Virus record (IMG/VR): IMGVR_UViG_3300046755_000117
Location: 1-46,010 of that record
Origin: a virus
Reading direction: 5' to 3' (one strand)
DNA: 46,010 nucleotides
Positions 32,236-40,331 of the stretch are shown here, piece by piece. The notes beneath the pieces are model-generated. The model saw only the letters and a program-made list of their open reading frames with translations, did no database searches and had not been told where the DNA came from. Position 1 is the stretch's first letter. Each line of letters starts with the position of its first letter. The translations under genes were made by a program, and so were the position numbers.

Positions 32236-34425
32236 TCACTTCATATTTAATTTAATTACTTTTACCACTTTAGGTTGTACATGATATGCTTTTGCTATCT
32301 TGTGCCAATCACCCATTGATTCATTTATAGAATTAACTTCACCACTTGTAAGACCTACATGTTTGGCTATTTGGTTTATATCAGCAAAAACCGCACCGTG
32401 ATTGATACTTGTATCTAAACTCGCTTCATGAAATTGCATTCTTTCCAAAGCCTTCAATGTTCTATCCATAATTGATAAATGCGAATCTTCGGATTTCATG
32501 TATTGAGTAATTAATTGTTGTCGTGGGTCAGCAATTGCTCTTTGCTGTGCTTGTTCAAATTCAGTTAGTTCTTCCTCTCCGGGTCTAAGACCTACCAATT
32601 GCCTAAACTGTGCAGGGTCTAATGATGCTACACTTGGTCTAAACGCTTGATATGAAGGGTCTATTGGTCTTGGTGGTCGCCGCACAGCAACCGCCGGGCT
32701 TGTGAGTGGGGGTGTTCCGCCGGGTTGAGAAACCGGAAGAGGTCGAGAAACCGGGGTAGACATGCCTGTGTCACCGGCGGAACTAGGAGGTGCATCTATT
32801 GATGCAGGAGGTGCGGATTGAGGTGGAGTAGGCATTCCTTCACTCGCCGCATAATCACTTAAATCATGGAAATATGGTGACATGTGTTCTTCCATACCCA
32901 TACTAGCACCCTCATCGGGGTATCCAAAAATATCAAGATTTTTCATTGGTTCAGTTGGTATATCACCAATTCCCATTTTTACATTATGACCTCTAGCACT
33001 TGCTTGATGGTCGGCTAAGGCTTCGATTATCCCACGATACCTGTCTACTTGACCTAGTGCAGTTTCATTGTGATGTTTAATTCCTAATGTTTCTAATTCT
33101 TCGGATGTAATTTGATGTTCACCGAATTTACTTCGTTCTTCATTACTTCCTACGCCCGATTTACGGGCAAGAGCCATTATTTTACCGGCAGTACTGTGCA
33201 TACCTTGACCGCCTTTTTCTCCCGGTTGAAGAAATCTCATGTGGTCCTCATGTGATATACCATCTTCTCCTGTGCCATAATTTTCCATCATAAGATTGTA
33301 TAAGTTTTTGAAATCACCTTGAAAACTTCTGCCAAACAAATACATCATAGCAGGTGCATGTGCTAAATCTTTGATTAGTGCTTCACGCATGTCGGGTGTT
33401 TGTAAAACTTCTCTTAATGGTCTTTGAACCATATCGGGTTGAGTTAGTTTACCGGATTGATTGTAAGTAATATTAATATCCGGTATGTGTTCTATACCTT
33501 TATCCATTATTTGGTCTATCATGGCATGTGCGGCTTGATATAGTTTAGTTGGGTTTTTACCACCCTTTTTTCCCTGTTGATTTAATTTAGGATAAAAGAA
33601 AGCATCGGGTAAATGGTGTAAGGTTTCCCATGTATGAACCTTTTCCATATCTCCAAAGTATTCATCCGGTGCGCCACCCATCATTTCGGAGGTAACTTGA
33701 CCGGGGTGTTCTCTATGATTACTTCTAACATAAGCACGAACATTTCCGTTTTCATCTATTACATTAGGAACAGTATAATGTGCATACATATATGGATACT
33801 TTACGAATGGCATCTGTTTCCATTCATCTTGTTCTACACCATGTTCATCTTCTAGTACATGTTGTAATTGTTGATGAAAAGGTATTGCATAAGATTCCAT
33901 AAACCTACCAAATGGAGTATCTTTGTAATTTTTATTTGTGTAAGTAGTAATTAAAGTATTATTATGAGTTCTAGTTGGTCTTGTGGCTGATTCTCTATCC
34001 CCGTCACCCGGTGGTAACATTCCGGCTCTTAGTTTTCTCCAAGCCAAATTATCAAACATAGGTAATTGATGAGACTTATCTGTGTGAGTGGCATTGAATT
34101 GCTTTATTGCTTGATTAATTACATCTATTGGACTTCTATTAATATTATTTCTTCGTAAGAAATCTCCTAAATGACTCGCTAAAGCATCTACACCATGTTG
34201 AAAAGAACCAAGTTCTGTGTTGTAAATTTGCTCTCCATGCTCTCCATTTGTCCATTCACCTACCAAAGATTTCCCTCTACCGTCATGAGCAAACAAAGGT
34301 AAATCCATATTTTGTGGTGGTTTAAAGTGCTGTGCCGGTGGGTTACGAAACATTGTCGGTCCTTGTGGAGTATAACCTATCATACTCCATGCTTTTTGAA
34401 GTAAAAAAGGTTTTATTCTTATCAA
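32236..34425 (-). CDS. Large uncharacterised protein (729 aa), candidate virion-internal
   Basis: The start is a TTG at 34425 overlapping the previous stop. It begins MIRIKPFLLQKAWSMIGYTP, a looser version of the N-terminal tag with a KAWSMI echo of the DAWSVL motif. Residues 30-470 look folded and rich in His, Tyr and Met (PFHQQLQHVLEDEHGVEQDE; FVKYPYMYAHYTVPNVIDEN; MYLFGRSFQGDFKNLYNLMM). A Pro/Ser linker (about 520-600) follows, then helices and a C-terminal helix-turn-helix-like stretch (INQIAKHVGLTSGEVNSINE; IAKAYHVQPKVVKVIKLNMK). It is similar in style and composition to parts of the 1,856-residue protein. I recognise no family. Confidence 0.5.
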   Translation of the reverse strand: MIRIKPFLLQKAWSMIGYTPQGPTMFRNPPAQHFKPPQNMDLPLFAHDGRGKSLVGEWTNGEHGEQIYNTELGSFQHGVDALASHLGDFLRRNNINRSPIDVINQAIKQFNATHTDKSHQLPMFDNLAWRKLRAGMLPPGDGDRESATRPTRTHNNTLITTYTNKNYKDTPFGRFMESYAIPFHQQLQHVLEDEHGVEQDEWKQMPFVKYPYMYAHYTVPNVIDENGNVRAYVRSNHREHPGQVTSEMMGGAPDEYFGDMEKVHTWETLHHLPDAFFYPKLNQQGKKGGKNPTKLYQAAHAMIDQIMDKGIEHIPDINITYNQSGKLTQPDMVQRPLREVLQTPDMREALIKDLAHAPAMMYLFGRSFQGDFKNLYNLMMENYGTGEDGISHEDHMRFLQPGEKGGQGMHSTAGKIMALARKSGVGSNEERSKFGEHQITSEELETLGIKHHNETALGQVDRYRGIIEALADHQASARGHNVKMGIGDIPTEPMKNLDIFGYPDEGASMGMEEHMSPYFHDLSDYAASEGMPTPPQSAPPASIDAPPSSAGDTGMSTPVSRPLPVSQPGGTPPLTSPAVAVRRPPRPIDPSYQAFRPSVASLDPAQFRQLVGLRPGEEELTEFEQAQQRAIADPRQQLITQYMKSEDSHLSIMDRTLKALERMQFHEASLDTSINHGAVFADINQIAKHVGLTSGEVNSINESMGDWHKIAKAYHVQPKVVKVIKLNMK

Positions 34426-36389
34426 CCGAAATGCCCCCTCTTACCGGATAGATGCCCCGCAGGGTCAAGACCTAAACGACTTGAATTAGTTTCTAAATTC
34501 TGTGTCGGTCCATCATTTTTCTCATCTTCATCTTCGTGTTGTTGAACACCGGCAGGGTGAGTGGGTACATGACCGTTTTCAAAAGCAGAACCTCCCCCTT
34601 GAACATATTTCATTAATTTATTTCTTTTCTTTTGTAAATCAATTAATCTACGCATTAATTCTAGCATCTCTAATTTTCTAGCATGTCTATTTGCTTTTAG
34701 AATATCACTTTCAGTTCTATCACTACTCATCATAATTTGCGAAGGAGTATCTTCACTTGTCATAATAGGTGCAGGGGGTGCAGGTGGCATCATTGGCATT
34801 TGTGGTGGCATTGGTGGTCTTGGCATACGAGGCATACGAGGCATACGAGGTCTGCGTGGTCTACCTAATCTAGTTAGAGATGGTTGTCTCATTTGACCTG
34901 CTTGACCCGGTAGCATACCTGTTAGTCTACCACCACCGGTAGGACCGGCTACGAAACTTCTAGCACTGTGTCTAGCGTGAGGTGAAAATGTGTTTCTTAC
35001 TCCACCGAGGATTTTTTGTGCTTCTTGTTGCCCCATATATTGACGATACTTTTGTGGGTCTTTACTCATAGGTTGCTTAGTGGCAATACCACGATGGCTC
35101 ATCTCCACAGATAAATGTGGTTTCATCAAACCAGTTCTTTTACCACCTTTGATACCACGCATTCTTGCTTTGAATCTACGCATAGTAGCACCTGCACCAC
35201 CGGATTGACCGCCGGGTGGTTTCTTGAATTGACCGGTAGATGGTCTAAACTCCTGTCTTGCTTCACGGCGACGACGAGCCTGTATCGTTTTTGGAGTATC
35301 ACGCTTTAGTAATTCACTCCAAGCATCATCCATCGGTTCACTCATAGTGAAACCTGTACTTTCGTTGAAATTTGTCCTATCAAAAGAACTTGGTTTATAA
35401 CGATAATAATTTTCAGTATGTGGGTCATCCACATTCCAATGTTCAAATTCTTCTGCCATCTTTTTTCTTGCTACAGTATCGGGATGTAAAGGATGTTTAA
35501 AATCGTCTTTATACGGTGTCAAATCAAAATTTGGGTCTTTCTGTTTCATATCATGAGCATAAAAAATATTTTTCATAACTTGCATTTTTACCTCATGAGG
35601 TAAATCTTCAATTGCGGCAGAAGCATCAAAATAATGTTTAAGATAACGAGCATACTCATCGTAATCTTCATCCGAATAAAGATGGTGTCTATCCGGTGAA
35701 AATAAATTTTGGTAAGCGTCTGTTTCGTATGAGCCTCCGTCTTGGGGAGAACCACTTGCAGGGTCAGTAAAATATGATTCAGGTGCGCTTTGCATCATAT
35801 CTATAATCATTTTTTGTTTTTCACTTAATTCTTTATAAGGAATTAAAGGGTATCCTTGGTCAAAAACATGTTCCATAAAATCATCCATATACATATCGGA
35901 TTGTGTACCCGGATTTTTAAAATTACTCATGTCGGGTACATCATCCTCTTCTTTCAATAATGTAGACCAAGCATCATTCATCGGTTCGCCTGTTCTAACT
36001 GCGGAATTACCCGTACCCATCGCTGAACCTGTGCCTGTTTTTGCACCTGTGGCTAAGTCAAGTAAATGTCCACGACTACCTGCCGGTCCACCTTGAAGAG
36101 ATATTTCACGCTCATCATCACGCTTGTTACCATCATCCAACCCTTCTTCTGTAGGTAATTTAGGACCACTTCCTAATCCTTGTGATGGTTTTATTTTGAT
36201 ATGTTTAATATCTTTGAGTCTTGATTTTCTTTCCTCATCTTTTCTTTGTTTTTCTTCCCTACGCTTATCAGCATCTTCGGGAGATGTAGGGCTATATTTA
36301 CCACCATCTTCGTTAGCCGAACCATACATGTGAGATGACTCGCTTCTTGGCGAGTACATTCTTGTATCCGAGCCTCGACCCATAACCAT
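34422..36389 (-). CDS. Large charged protein with two EPMxDAWxxLLK motifs and a basic Met-Pro-Arg tail
   Basis: I prefer the ATG at 36389, overlapping the TAA of the upstream gene behind GGGGGTAGA; the frame continues upstream to 36437. This gives about 655 residues. Two motif copies, GEPMNDAWSTLLKEEDDVPD and SEPMDDAWSELLKRDTP, bracket an acidic Tyr/His-rich region. The next part is strongly basic (ARRRREARQEFRPSTGQFKK; RRFKARMRGIKGGKRTGLMK), followed by RMPRMPRMPRPPMPPQMPMM and a helix (KLEMLELMRRLIDLQKKRNK). The acidic-then-basic layout suggests a DNA-binding virion protein with a spacer. No enzyme motif is seen. Confidence 0.5.
   Translation of the reverse strand: MVMGRGSDTRMYSPRSESSHMYGSANEDGGKYSPTSPEDADKRREEKQRKDEERKSRLKDIKHIKIKPSQGLGSGPKLPTEEGLDDGNKRDDEREISLQGGPAGSRGHLLDLATGAKTGTGSAMGTGNSAVRTGEPMNDAWSTLLKEEDDVPDMSNFKNPGTQSDMYMDDFMEHVFDQGYPLIPYKELSEKQKMIIDMMQSAPESYFTDPASGSPQDGGSYETDAYQNLFSPDRHHLYSDEDYDEYARYLKHYFDASAAIEDLPHEVKMQVMKNIFYAHDMKQKDPNFDLTPYKDDFKHPLHPDTVARKKMAEEFEHWNVDDPHTENYYRYKPSSFDRTNFNESTGFTMSEPMDDAWSELLKRDTPKTIQARRRREARQEFRPSTGQFKKPPGGQSGGAGATMRRFKARMRGIKGGKRTGLMKPHLSVEMSHRGIATKQPMSKDPQKYRQYMGQQEAQKILGGVRNTFSPHARHSARSFVAGPTGGGRLTGMLPGQAGQMRQPSLTRLGRPRRPRMPRMPRMPRPPMPPQMPMMPPAPPAPIMTSEDTPSQIMMSSDRTESDILKANRHARKLEMLELMRRLIDLQKKRNKLMKYVQGGGSAFENGHVPTHPAGVQQHEDEDEKNDGPTQNLETNSSRLGLDPAGHLSGKRGHFG
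34822..34850 (-). repeat. Three 9-bp tandem repeats coding Arg-Met-Pro
   Basis: GGCATACGA is repeated three times without spacers on the plus strand and encodes the RMPRMPRMP stretch of the large basic protein on the minus strand. Confidence 0.85.
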
Positions 36390-37048
36390 TATTCTACCCC
36401 CATATTTTCGACCAACTGCTTCTTGATTCTTGTCCAAGTTTCCGGGCTTTCTTTACTAAGTTCAATCTGTAATACATTGATAGTTTGATTGACTTGTTGA
36501 TTATCTGTCTTAGCCCCCCATTGGTCTTGGAAGCGAAGTAAATCTTTTACTGTTTCTCTTACTTCTTTGTGTAGAATAACAGCATCACGAACAAAACCAT
36601 CTTCATGAACTGTACCTTCATCTAGTAATTCACTTAATTTACTGTTTAATTTTTCTGCATTAGAACGCAGTAATTGAATCTCTTGACCTGCCGCTAATGC
36701 TACTTCGTATGCCGCAGTTTTTTGCACTAAAGGTTGGAAGTGATGCTTCATGTGATTATAGACTGTTCTTTCAGCGCATCCTAACTCTTCTGCTATTGCA
36801 TGAGTATCAGCACTTCCTTCAAAATATTCTTTTTCATATTCGGCTCTTTTAGAACTTGCACATATAGGACAAGATGGATTAGCCGCCATGTGATATTCTC
36901 CCATGTGATTACGGAAGTGTCTATCAGTAGTATTGGCTCGCCAATTCATCATTTTGTCTACTTCTTTTGGACTAATATGACCGTTCAGTAGTTGTTCTTC
37001 TATTTCATCTCTACTATCACTAGTACAAAGTTTGCAAGAGCGTTTCAC
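36389..37048 (-). CDS. DNA-binding protein with duplicated zinc-HTH modules; candidate terminase small subunit
   Basis: Two similar modules of about 50 residues each start with a CxxC and end with a His pair. The first is CKLC, a helix, VDKMMNWRANTTDRHFRNHM and GEYH. The second is CPICASSKRAEYEKEYFEGS, then AIAEELGCAERTVYNHMKHH, a clear helix-turn-helix. The rest is helical and oligomeric-looking (LLRSNAEKLNSKLSELLDEG; FVRDAVILHKEVRETVKDLL). DNA binding followed by an oligomerisation region and a C-terminal tail is the plan of terminase small subunits, and it lies upstream of terL in the same run. The best start is the GTG at 37048, behind AGGAGGCGA; the frame extends to 37075. A transcription regulator is the main alternative. 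Confidence 0.55.
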   Translation of the reverse strand: MKRSCKLCTSDSRDEIEEQLLNGHISPKEVDKMMNWRANTTDRHFRNHMGEYHMAANPSCPICASSKRAEYEKEYFEGSADTHAIAEELGCAERTVYNHMKHHFQPLVQKTAAYEVALAAGQEIQLLRSNAEKLNSKLSELLDEGTVHEDGFVRDAVILHKEVRETVKDLLRFQDQWGAKTDNQQVNQTINVLQIELSKESPETWTRIKKQLVENMGVE

Positions 37049-37079
37049 TATGCGATTCGCCTCCTGCATGTACACGCTT

Positions 37080-37421
37080 ATGTCTATCCCTTACAAAATG
37101 CTTATGGAGAAAAATAACTTGGAAAGTACTATGTGGAGAGCAAAAAGAGTTGCCGGTGTTCCCCTAAATATGCAGACTCTCAAAAGTCTAACAAGAGCCG
37201 CTACTGATGTAGCACTTAACAACAAAACTCCACCCGAACTAAAGATGCTAAGAGAACAAGTATGCAACTCTTGTCAGTTCGGTGGTAAAAGATGTGATAT
37301 GTGTGGGTGCTTTGTTAAAACTAAAATAAGTTTACTTAACTCAAGTTGCCCCATAGGAAAGTGGCCGTCATCTAGTGATACGACTATAGACTCCACTAAG
37401 CATAAGAAAACTAGCAAATAA
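37080..37421 (+). CDS. Lone plus-strand Cys-rich small protein
   Basis: The only complete plus-strand gene I support: 113 residues from ATG 37080 (a shorter start at 37131, MWRAKRVAGVP, is possible; neither has a clear ribosome site). The C-terminal half has CNSCQFGGKRCDMCGCFVKT, then SSCPIGKW. The pattern CxxC, CxxCGC and CPxGKW is typical of small zinc proteins found in many tailed viruses. The middle is a basic helix (MQTLKSLTRAATDVALNN). It is divergent to the zinc-HTH gene and its end overlaps the oppositely oriented membrane-protein gene by 54 bases. The long conserved-looking Cys pattern, which an antisense shadow would not show, supports it being real. Confidence 0.68.
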   Translation: MSIPYKMLMEKNNLESTMWRAKRVAGVPLNMQTLKSLTRAATDVALNNKTPPELKMLREQVCNSCQFGGKRCDMCGCFVKTKISLLNSSCPIGKWPSSSDTTIDSTKHKKTSK

Positions 37422-37619
37422 ACCTACTAAGAAATATGATATTGTTGAAGAAGGCATAGTACCACCTTTGAAAATTAAAATCATAGACATGACTACAATC
37501 ATAGAAAGAATTTGCACCATAATCATATCTATTATTACGCTTCTATTTGGGTTAAGCACATCTAGTGTAGATGCGGCAAACGATTGCGGTATATATGTTG
37601 AGTATTCTCTATCTATCAT
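37368..37619 (-). CDS. Small two-TM membrane protein (83 aa)
   Basis: Two hydrophobic segments are visible: MIMVQILSMIVVMSMILIF (about residues 32-50) and ISYFLVGLFASFLMLSGVY (about 60-78), with a short charged turn between. GGAGGAAGATAAA precedes the ATG and gives a strong start. The 3' end overlaps the opposing plus-strand gene. Size and topology would allow a holin, but no endolysin is seen nearby and archaeal hosts use other egress routes, so a membrane partner of the nearby GTPase cassette is an equal possibility. Confidence 0.52.
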   Translation of the reverse strand: MIDREYSTYIPQSFAASTLDVLNPNRSVIIDMIMVQILSMIVVMSMILIFKGGTMPSSTISYFLVGLFASFLMLSGVYSRITR

Positions 37620-37620
37620 T

Positions 37621-38235
37621 TTATCTTCCTCCTGTTAGCATTGAACGAGCGAAACTTCCTACTCCGCCTCCAACTTTTTCCATAACACCTTCACTTTGTA
37701 AAGCCGCTAAAGCACCACCCATCATAGATTGTTGTGCTAATGCGGCTAACTGTTGTTGTGTCATTTCACTTTGATTAACTACTTGTTGCGCTGATGCTTG
37801 TAAATTAGTGAATTGACTTGCTATATTTTCTGCGCTCATAGTTTGTAAATTAGCAGGTAATGTAGTAGTATCTATTTTCATAGTGCCATCATCTTCATTA
37901 ATTATGAAAGTAGCGTTTCTTAATATTTCTAAAACACTTAAAGTAACTACACTTCCCATCATTTCAATTAATACTCCCATTTGACTACTTGCAACAAATC
38001 TTTCAATAGTTGCTTGTTGTTTTAATAATTCCATTTGAATTTCTAGTTCACTTGGTGGTTGCATAGGTTGTTGCATAAATTGATTGGCTTGTTGTTGTCC
38101 TCCAAACAAACCTGCCATAAACGGATTAGATTGTTGTTGTTGCGCCCATGGATTGGCTGTTTGCATAGGTTGTTGAGATGAAACTCCTAAGTTTAGAGTG
38201 TTACTATTTTGATTATTTCCATTTAGTCCAAACAT
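37621..38235 (-). CDS. Gln-rich protein with hydrophobic centre (204 aa)
   Basis: The start is taken as ATG 38235, behind AGGAGTGAT; an in-frame GTG at 38244 overlaps the upstream stop. The first 65 residues are Gln, Asn and Met-rich (NPWAQQQQSNPFMAGLFGGQ). The centre is helical and hydrophobic (MGVLIEMMGSVVTLSVLEIL), perhaps a single membrane-active helix. The C-terminal third is Gln/Ala-rich (MTQQQLAALAQQSMMGGALA) ending GSFARSMLTGGR. It belongs to the membrane/GTPase run. A membrane-associated or ejected virion protein is possible; I recognise no family. Confidence 0.48.
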   Translation of the reverse strand: MFGLNGNNQNSNTLNLGVSSQQPMQTANPWAQQQQSNPFMAGLFGGQQQANQFMQQPMQPPSELEIQMELLKQQATIERFVASSQMGVLIEMMGSVVTLSVLEILRNATFIINEDDGTMKIDTTTLPANLQTMSAENIASQFTNLQASAQQVVNQSEMTQQQLAALAQQSMMGGALAALQSEGVMEKVGGGVGSFARSMLTGGR

Positions 38236-38240
38236 CTCTA

Positions 38241-39182
38241 TCACTCCTTCGGAAGAGTATCTATCAAATTAGTGTTTTGATTAACTACTTCTTCTACTTG
38301 TTGGTTTAACATGGCTTGAAAAGCAGGTGTAGGTTGATTAAACATAGCCAATTCATGCTGAAATATTCTTAAATCAAAACTTACAATAGTAATATCATTT
38401 TGCTTAGTCATAGGATTAGTGTAATATTGAATATTAATTCCTTTAGTTTTCCTTGCATCTTTTTCTAATTCAGCAAAAAATGGCTCATATTTTTTTAGCA
38501 TTTCCGGTGTAGGGTCATTTTTCTTTATTGCTGTAATAGGAACTGTGACAATAGATACCCCTTTCTTAACTCTATCTCTAAGTCTTTTAGGATTTGATTC
38601 GCTTATTTTATCTTCTTCTGCTTCCCATTTACAAAGTAAATGATACAAATGCATGTGTTCGGGGCAATATGTACCGCGCATCTTACGACCACTTGTAACC
38701 TTTTCACGAGCAACAAATGCTTCGGGTTCTCCTGTTACCGGGTTTTTCCAATATACATCCCACAAAGATTCTCCAGTATCTTCATCACATATTTTAGCAT
38801 ATAAATTATCATATTGAATTAAATTAGCACAGTCACATCCATCTACTACACATACATGGCTTTGTTTATTATAGCGATATTTTCTCCCAAAAAATAATCT
38901 AAAAGGATTAAATATGCTTCTTTTAGTGGGTGTAAGAAGTTTGTATGCTTGCTTAATGTCTTTTTTTCTTGCTTTGTGAGGATTAGGATGACGACTTGGG
39001 TAAAAATTTACTTTAGGTACTTGTAAATCAGTTTTCTTTGATGCTTCTTGCATAGCCGCTTGTGCGGTTGCTTGTTCAATTAATGCTCTATGAGTTAATG
39101 AATTATTACCTTGCTGACTTAATGCCAATAATTGTGCTTGATTTACTTGTCCTAAACTTTGTTGATTATTACTATTGTACAT
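38241..39182 (-). CDS. Uncharacterised protein with Cys-His cluster (313 aa)
   Basis: The first 50 residues are Gln-rich (NNQQSLGQVNQAQLLALSQQ). A basic segment (PNPHKARKKDIKQAYKLLTP) follows, then a likely zinc-binding region of CVVDGCDC and TYCPEHMHLYHLLCKWEAEE at about residues 110-190. The C-terminal half is alpha/beta, with ISVP-like strands and YTNPMTKQNDITIVSFDLRI. It lies between the AbrB-like gene and the Gln-rich gene, whose start overlaps its stop. No family is recognised; the metal site is inferred from Cys/His spacing. Confidence 0.48.
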   Translation of the reverse strand: MYNSNNQQSLGQVNQAQLLALSQQGNNSLTHRALIEQATAQAAMQEASKKTDLQVPKVNFYPSRHPNPHKARKKDIKQAYKLLTPTKRSIFNPFRLFFGRKYRYNKQSHVCVVDGCDCANLIQYDNLYAKICDEDTGESLWDVYWKNPVTGEPEAFVAREKVTSGRKMRGTYCPEHMHLYHLLCKWEAEEDKISESNPKRLRDRVKKGVSIVTVPITAIKKNDPTPEMLKKYEPFFAELEKDARKTKGINIQYYTNPMTKQNDITIVSFDLRIFQHELAMFNQPTPAFQAMLNQQVEEVVNQNTNLIDTLPKE

Positions 39183-39183
39183 C

Positions 39184-39354
39184 TTATTCCACCTTACTTA
39201 CTTCAAGATAAAATTTATTTTTATTAGTTTTTAATATCCATGTAATCTCATCACCGGCTTTAACATCAATTAATTCAGCCATCGCATTTGGTATGACTGT
39301 TCTTACACATTTTGTGTTTTTATTCACTGCTATTATTTTTGTCTTTTTATTCAT
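39184..39354 (-). CDS. AbrB/SpoVT-like swapped-hairpin DNA-binding protein
   Basis: A protein of 56 residues: MNKKTKIIAVNKNTKCVRTV, then IPNAMAELIDVKAGDEITWI and LKTNKNKFYLEVSKVE. The pattern of a beta strand, IPxxhAxxLxhxxGDxhxW and a final strand is that of AbrB-type swapped-hairpin regulators, which are common in archaea and their viruses and bind DNA as dimers. The best start is one of the two adjacent ATG codons at 39357 and 39354, behind AGGTGAT; the frame extends upstream to 39405 but that part overlaps the GTPase gene. It probably regulates viral promoters. Confidence 0.66.
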   Translation of the reverse strand: MNKKTKIIAVNKNTKCVRTVIPNAMAELIDVKAGDEITWILKTNKNKFYLEVSKVE

Positions 39355-39362
39355 CATATCAC

Positions 39363-40079
39363 CTACGCAGAAAGTAAATCTATTAATGTAGTTTCTACAT
39401 TCCATCCTATTCTTGTAGCCATGAATGACCTCCTAGTAGGTACTCCGGCTTTTTGTAATCTAACTAAATCATCTCTAAATGGGTCAAATACTTTATGTTC
39501 ACCTATTCTATTTTGTTGCCAAAGCATAGCGGCAGTTTCATCAAAAAATCTATCAGCCTTGTTTGCTACAAGCATGACAAGTTTTGGTGCGTATTTTTTA
39601 CCTTTCCATCTACTTTTGAGATTACGATACCTGTATTGTCTATTAATTATACAGTCTACTAAATATTTGAATCCGGCTATTTGTTGTAATGCTTCATCTC
39701 CACCTTTGAAGGCTCTTTCATCGAATATGTATACTACAGCCTCTACTTGTCGAGCAACCATATCGTCTATCCATAGTGACCAAAATCTTTCCTGTCCACC
39801 TAAGTCAGCAGAAAATACTACTCGCCTATCTCCTTTCCATGATATACGCTTTCTAGTAGGTTTTGGTAATAGATATTTTCCAAGTAACCTCATGTGACTT
39901 GTTCTTTCTTCATCGGGTATTTCTTCCATTTCACCGGGTGTAGTCATATATCTGTCTAATGTAGTTTTACCAACCATAGCCGCACCGTATATTCCAACTT
40001 TTCTTGGTCGCCAAGAATTGTATAGATTCTGCCCCCATACCGCAACACCAACTAAAGCAGTACCGGCAGGTTCAACCAT
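39363..40079 (-). CDS. Arf/Ras-like small GTPase
   Basis: All main GTPase motifs are visible in order: P-loop GAAMVGKTT (G32, G37, K38, T39), a Thr/Ser-containing switch I region, switch II ADLGGQERFW (D92, G95, Q96), the guanine-specificity motif VANKADRF (N173-D176) and a closing MATRIGWNV. The DLGGQERFWSLW stretch is closer to Arf/SR-beta GTPases than to bacterial translation GTPases. An N-terminal helix with Trp and hydrophobic residues (TALVGVAVWGQNLYNSW) could act as a membrane anchor, as in Arf proteins. Two membrane-protein genes lie directly upstream and its ATG follows the neighbour's stop (GGTGATTAG), so a membrane-linked switch is likely. Small GTPases are rare in virus genomes of prokaryotes. 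Confidence 0.78.
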   Translation of the reverse strand: MVEPAGTALVGVAVWGQNLYNSWRPRKVGIYGAAMVGKTTLDRYMTTPGEMEEIPDEERTSHMRLLGKYLLPKPTRKRISWKGDRRVVFSADLGGQERFWSLWIDDMVARQVEAVVYIFDERAFKGGDEALQQIAGFKYLVDCIINRQYRYRNLKSRWKGKKYAPKLVMLVANKADRFFDETAAMLWQQNRIGEHKVFDPFRDDLVRLQKAGVPTRRSFMATRIGWNVETTLIDLLSA

Positions 40080-40322
40080 CTAATCACCACTTACCCAATT
40101 TTCTACTTTATTCCAAAACCATTCAACGGTATTTTCCCATATTGAATCTCCACTTTTTAACTCAAAAGCACTAGTAACAAAAATAGCAATAACAACAAAT
40201 AATAATGTTCTCAACCATCCTACACCTTTTTCATAATATGTATCTAACATATTTTGTGTATGCATAGCCCGTAGTGTTGCTTCTGTAGAATCATCAGTAG
40301 GCGTTTTGAATATACGACCCAA
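40080..40322 (-). CDS. Small single-TM membrane protein (80 aa)
   Basis: A hydrophilic N-terminus (MGRIFKTPTDDSTEATLRAM) is followed by one membrane segment (GWLRTLLFVVIAIFVTSAFE, about residues 34-53) and an acidic, Trp-rich tail (NTVEWFWNKVENWVSGD). Its stop abuts the start of the GTPase gene, which suggests co-translation and possibly a physical partnership. No family is recognised. A holin-like role is possible but unsupported. Confidence 0.52.
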   Translation of the reverse strand: MGRIFKTPTDDSTEATLRAMHTQNMLDTYYEKGVGWLRTLLFVVIAIFVTSAFELKSGDSIWENTVEWFWNKVENWVSGD

Positions 40323-40331
40323 CTAATCACC

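Noticed and set aside
37368-37619. Holin
   Set aside because: Two short membrane segments alone are not enough; no endolysin or spanin-like gene is visible and the possible archaeal host lacks peptidoglycan.
39184-39405. Full 73-codon frame for the AbrB-like protein
   Set aside because: The first 16 codons overlap the GTPase gene and lack a ribosome site; AGGTGAT lies just before the internal ATG pair.
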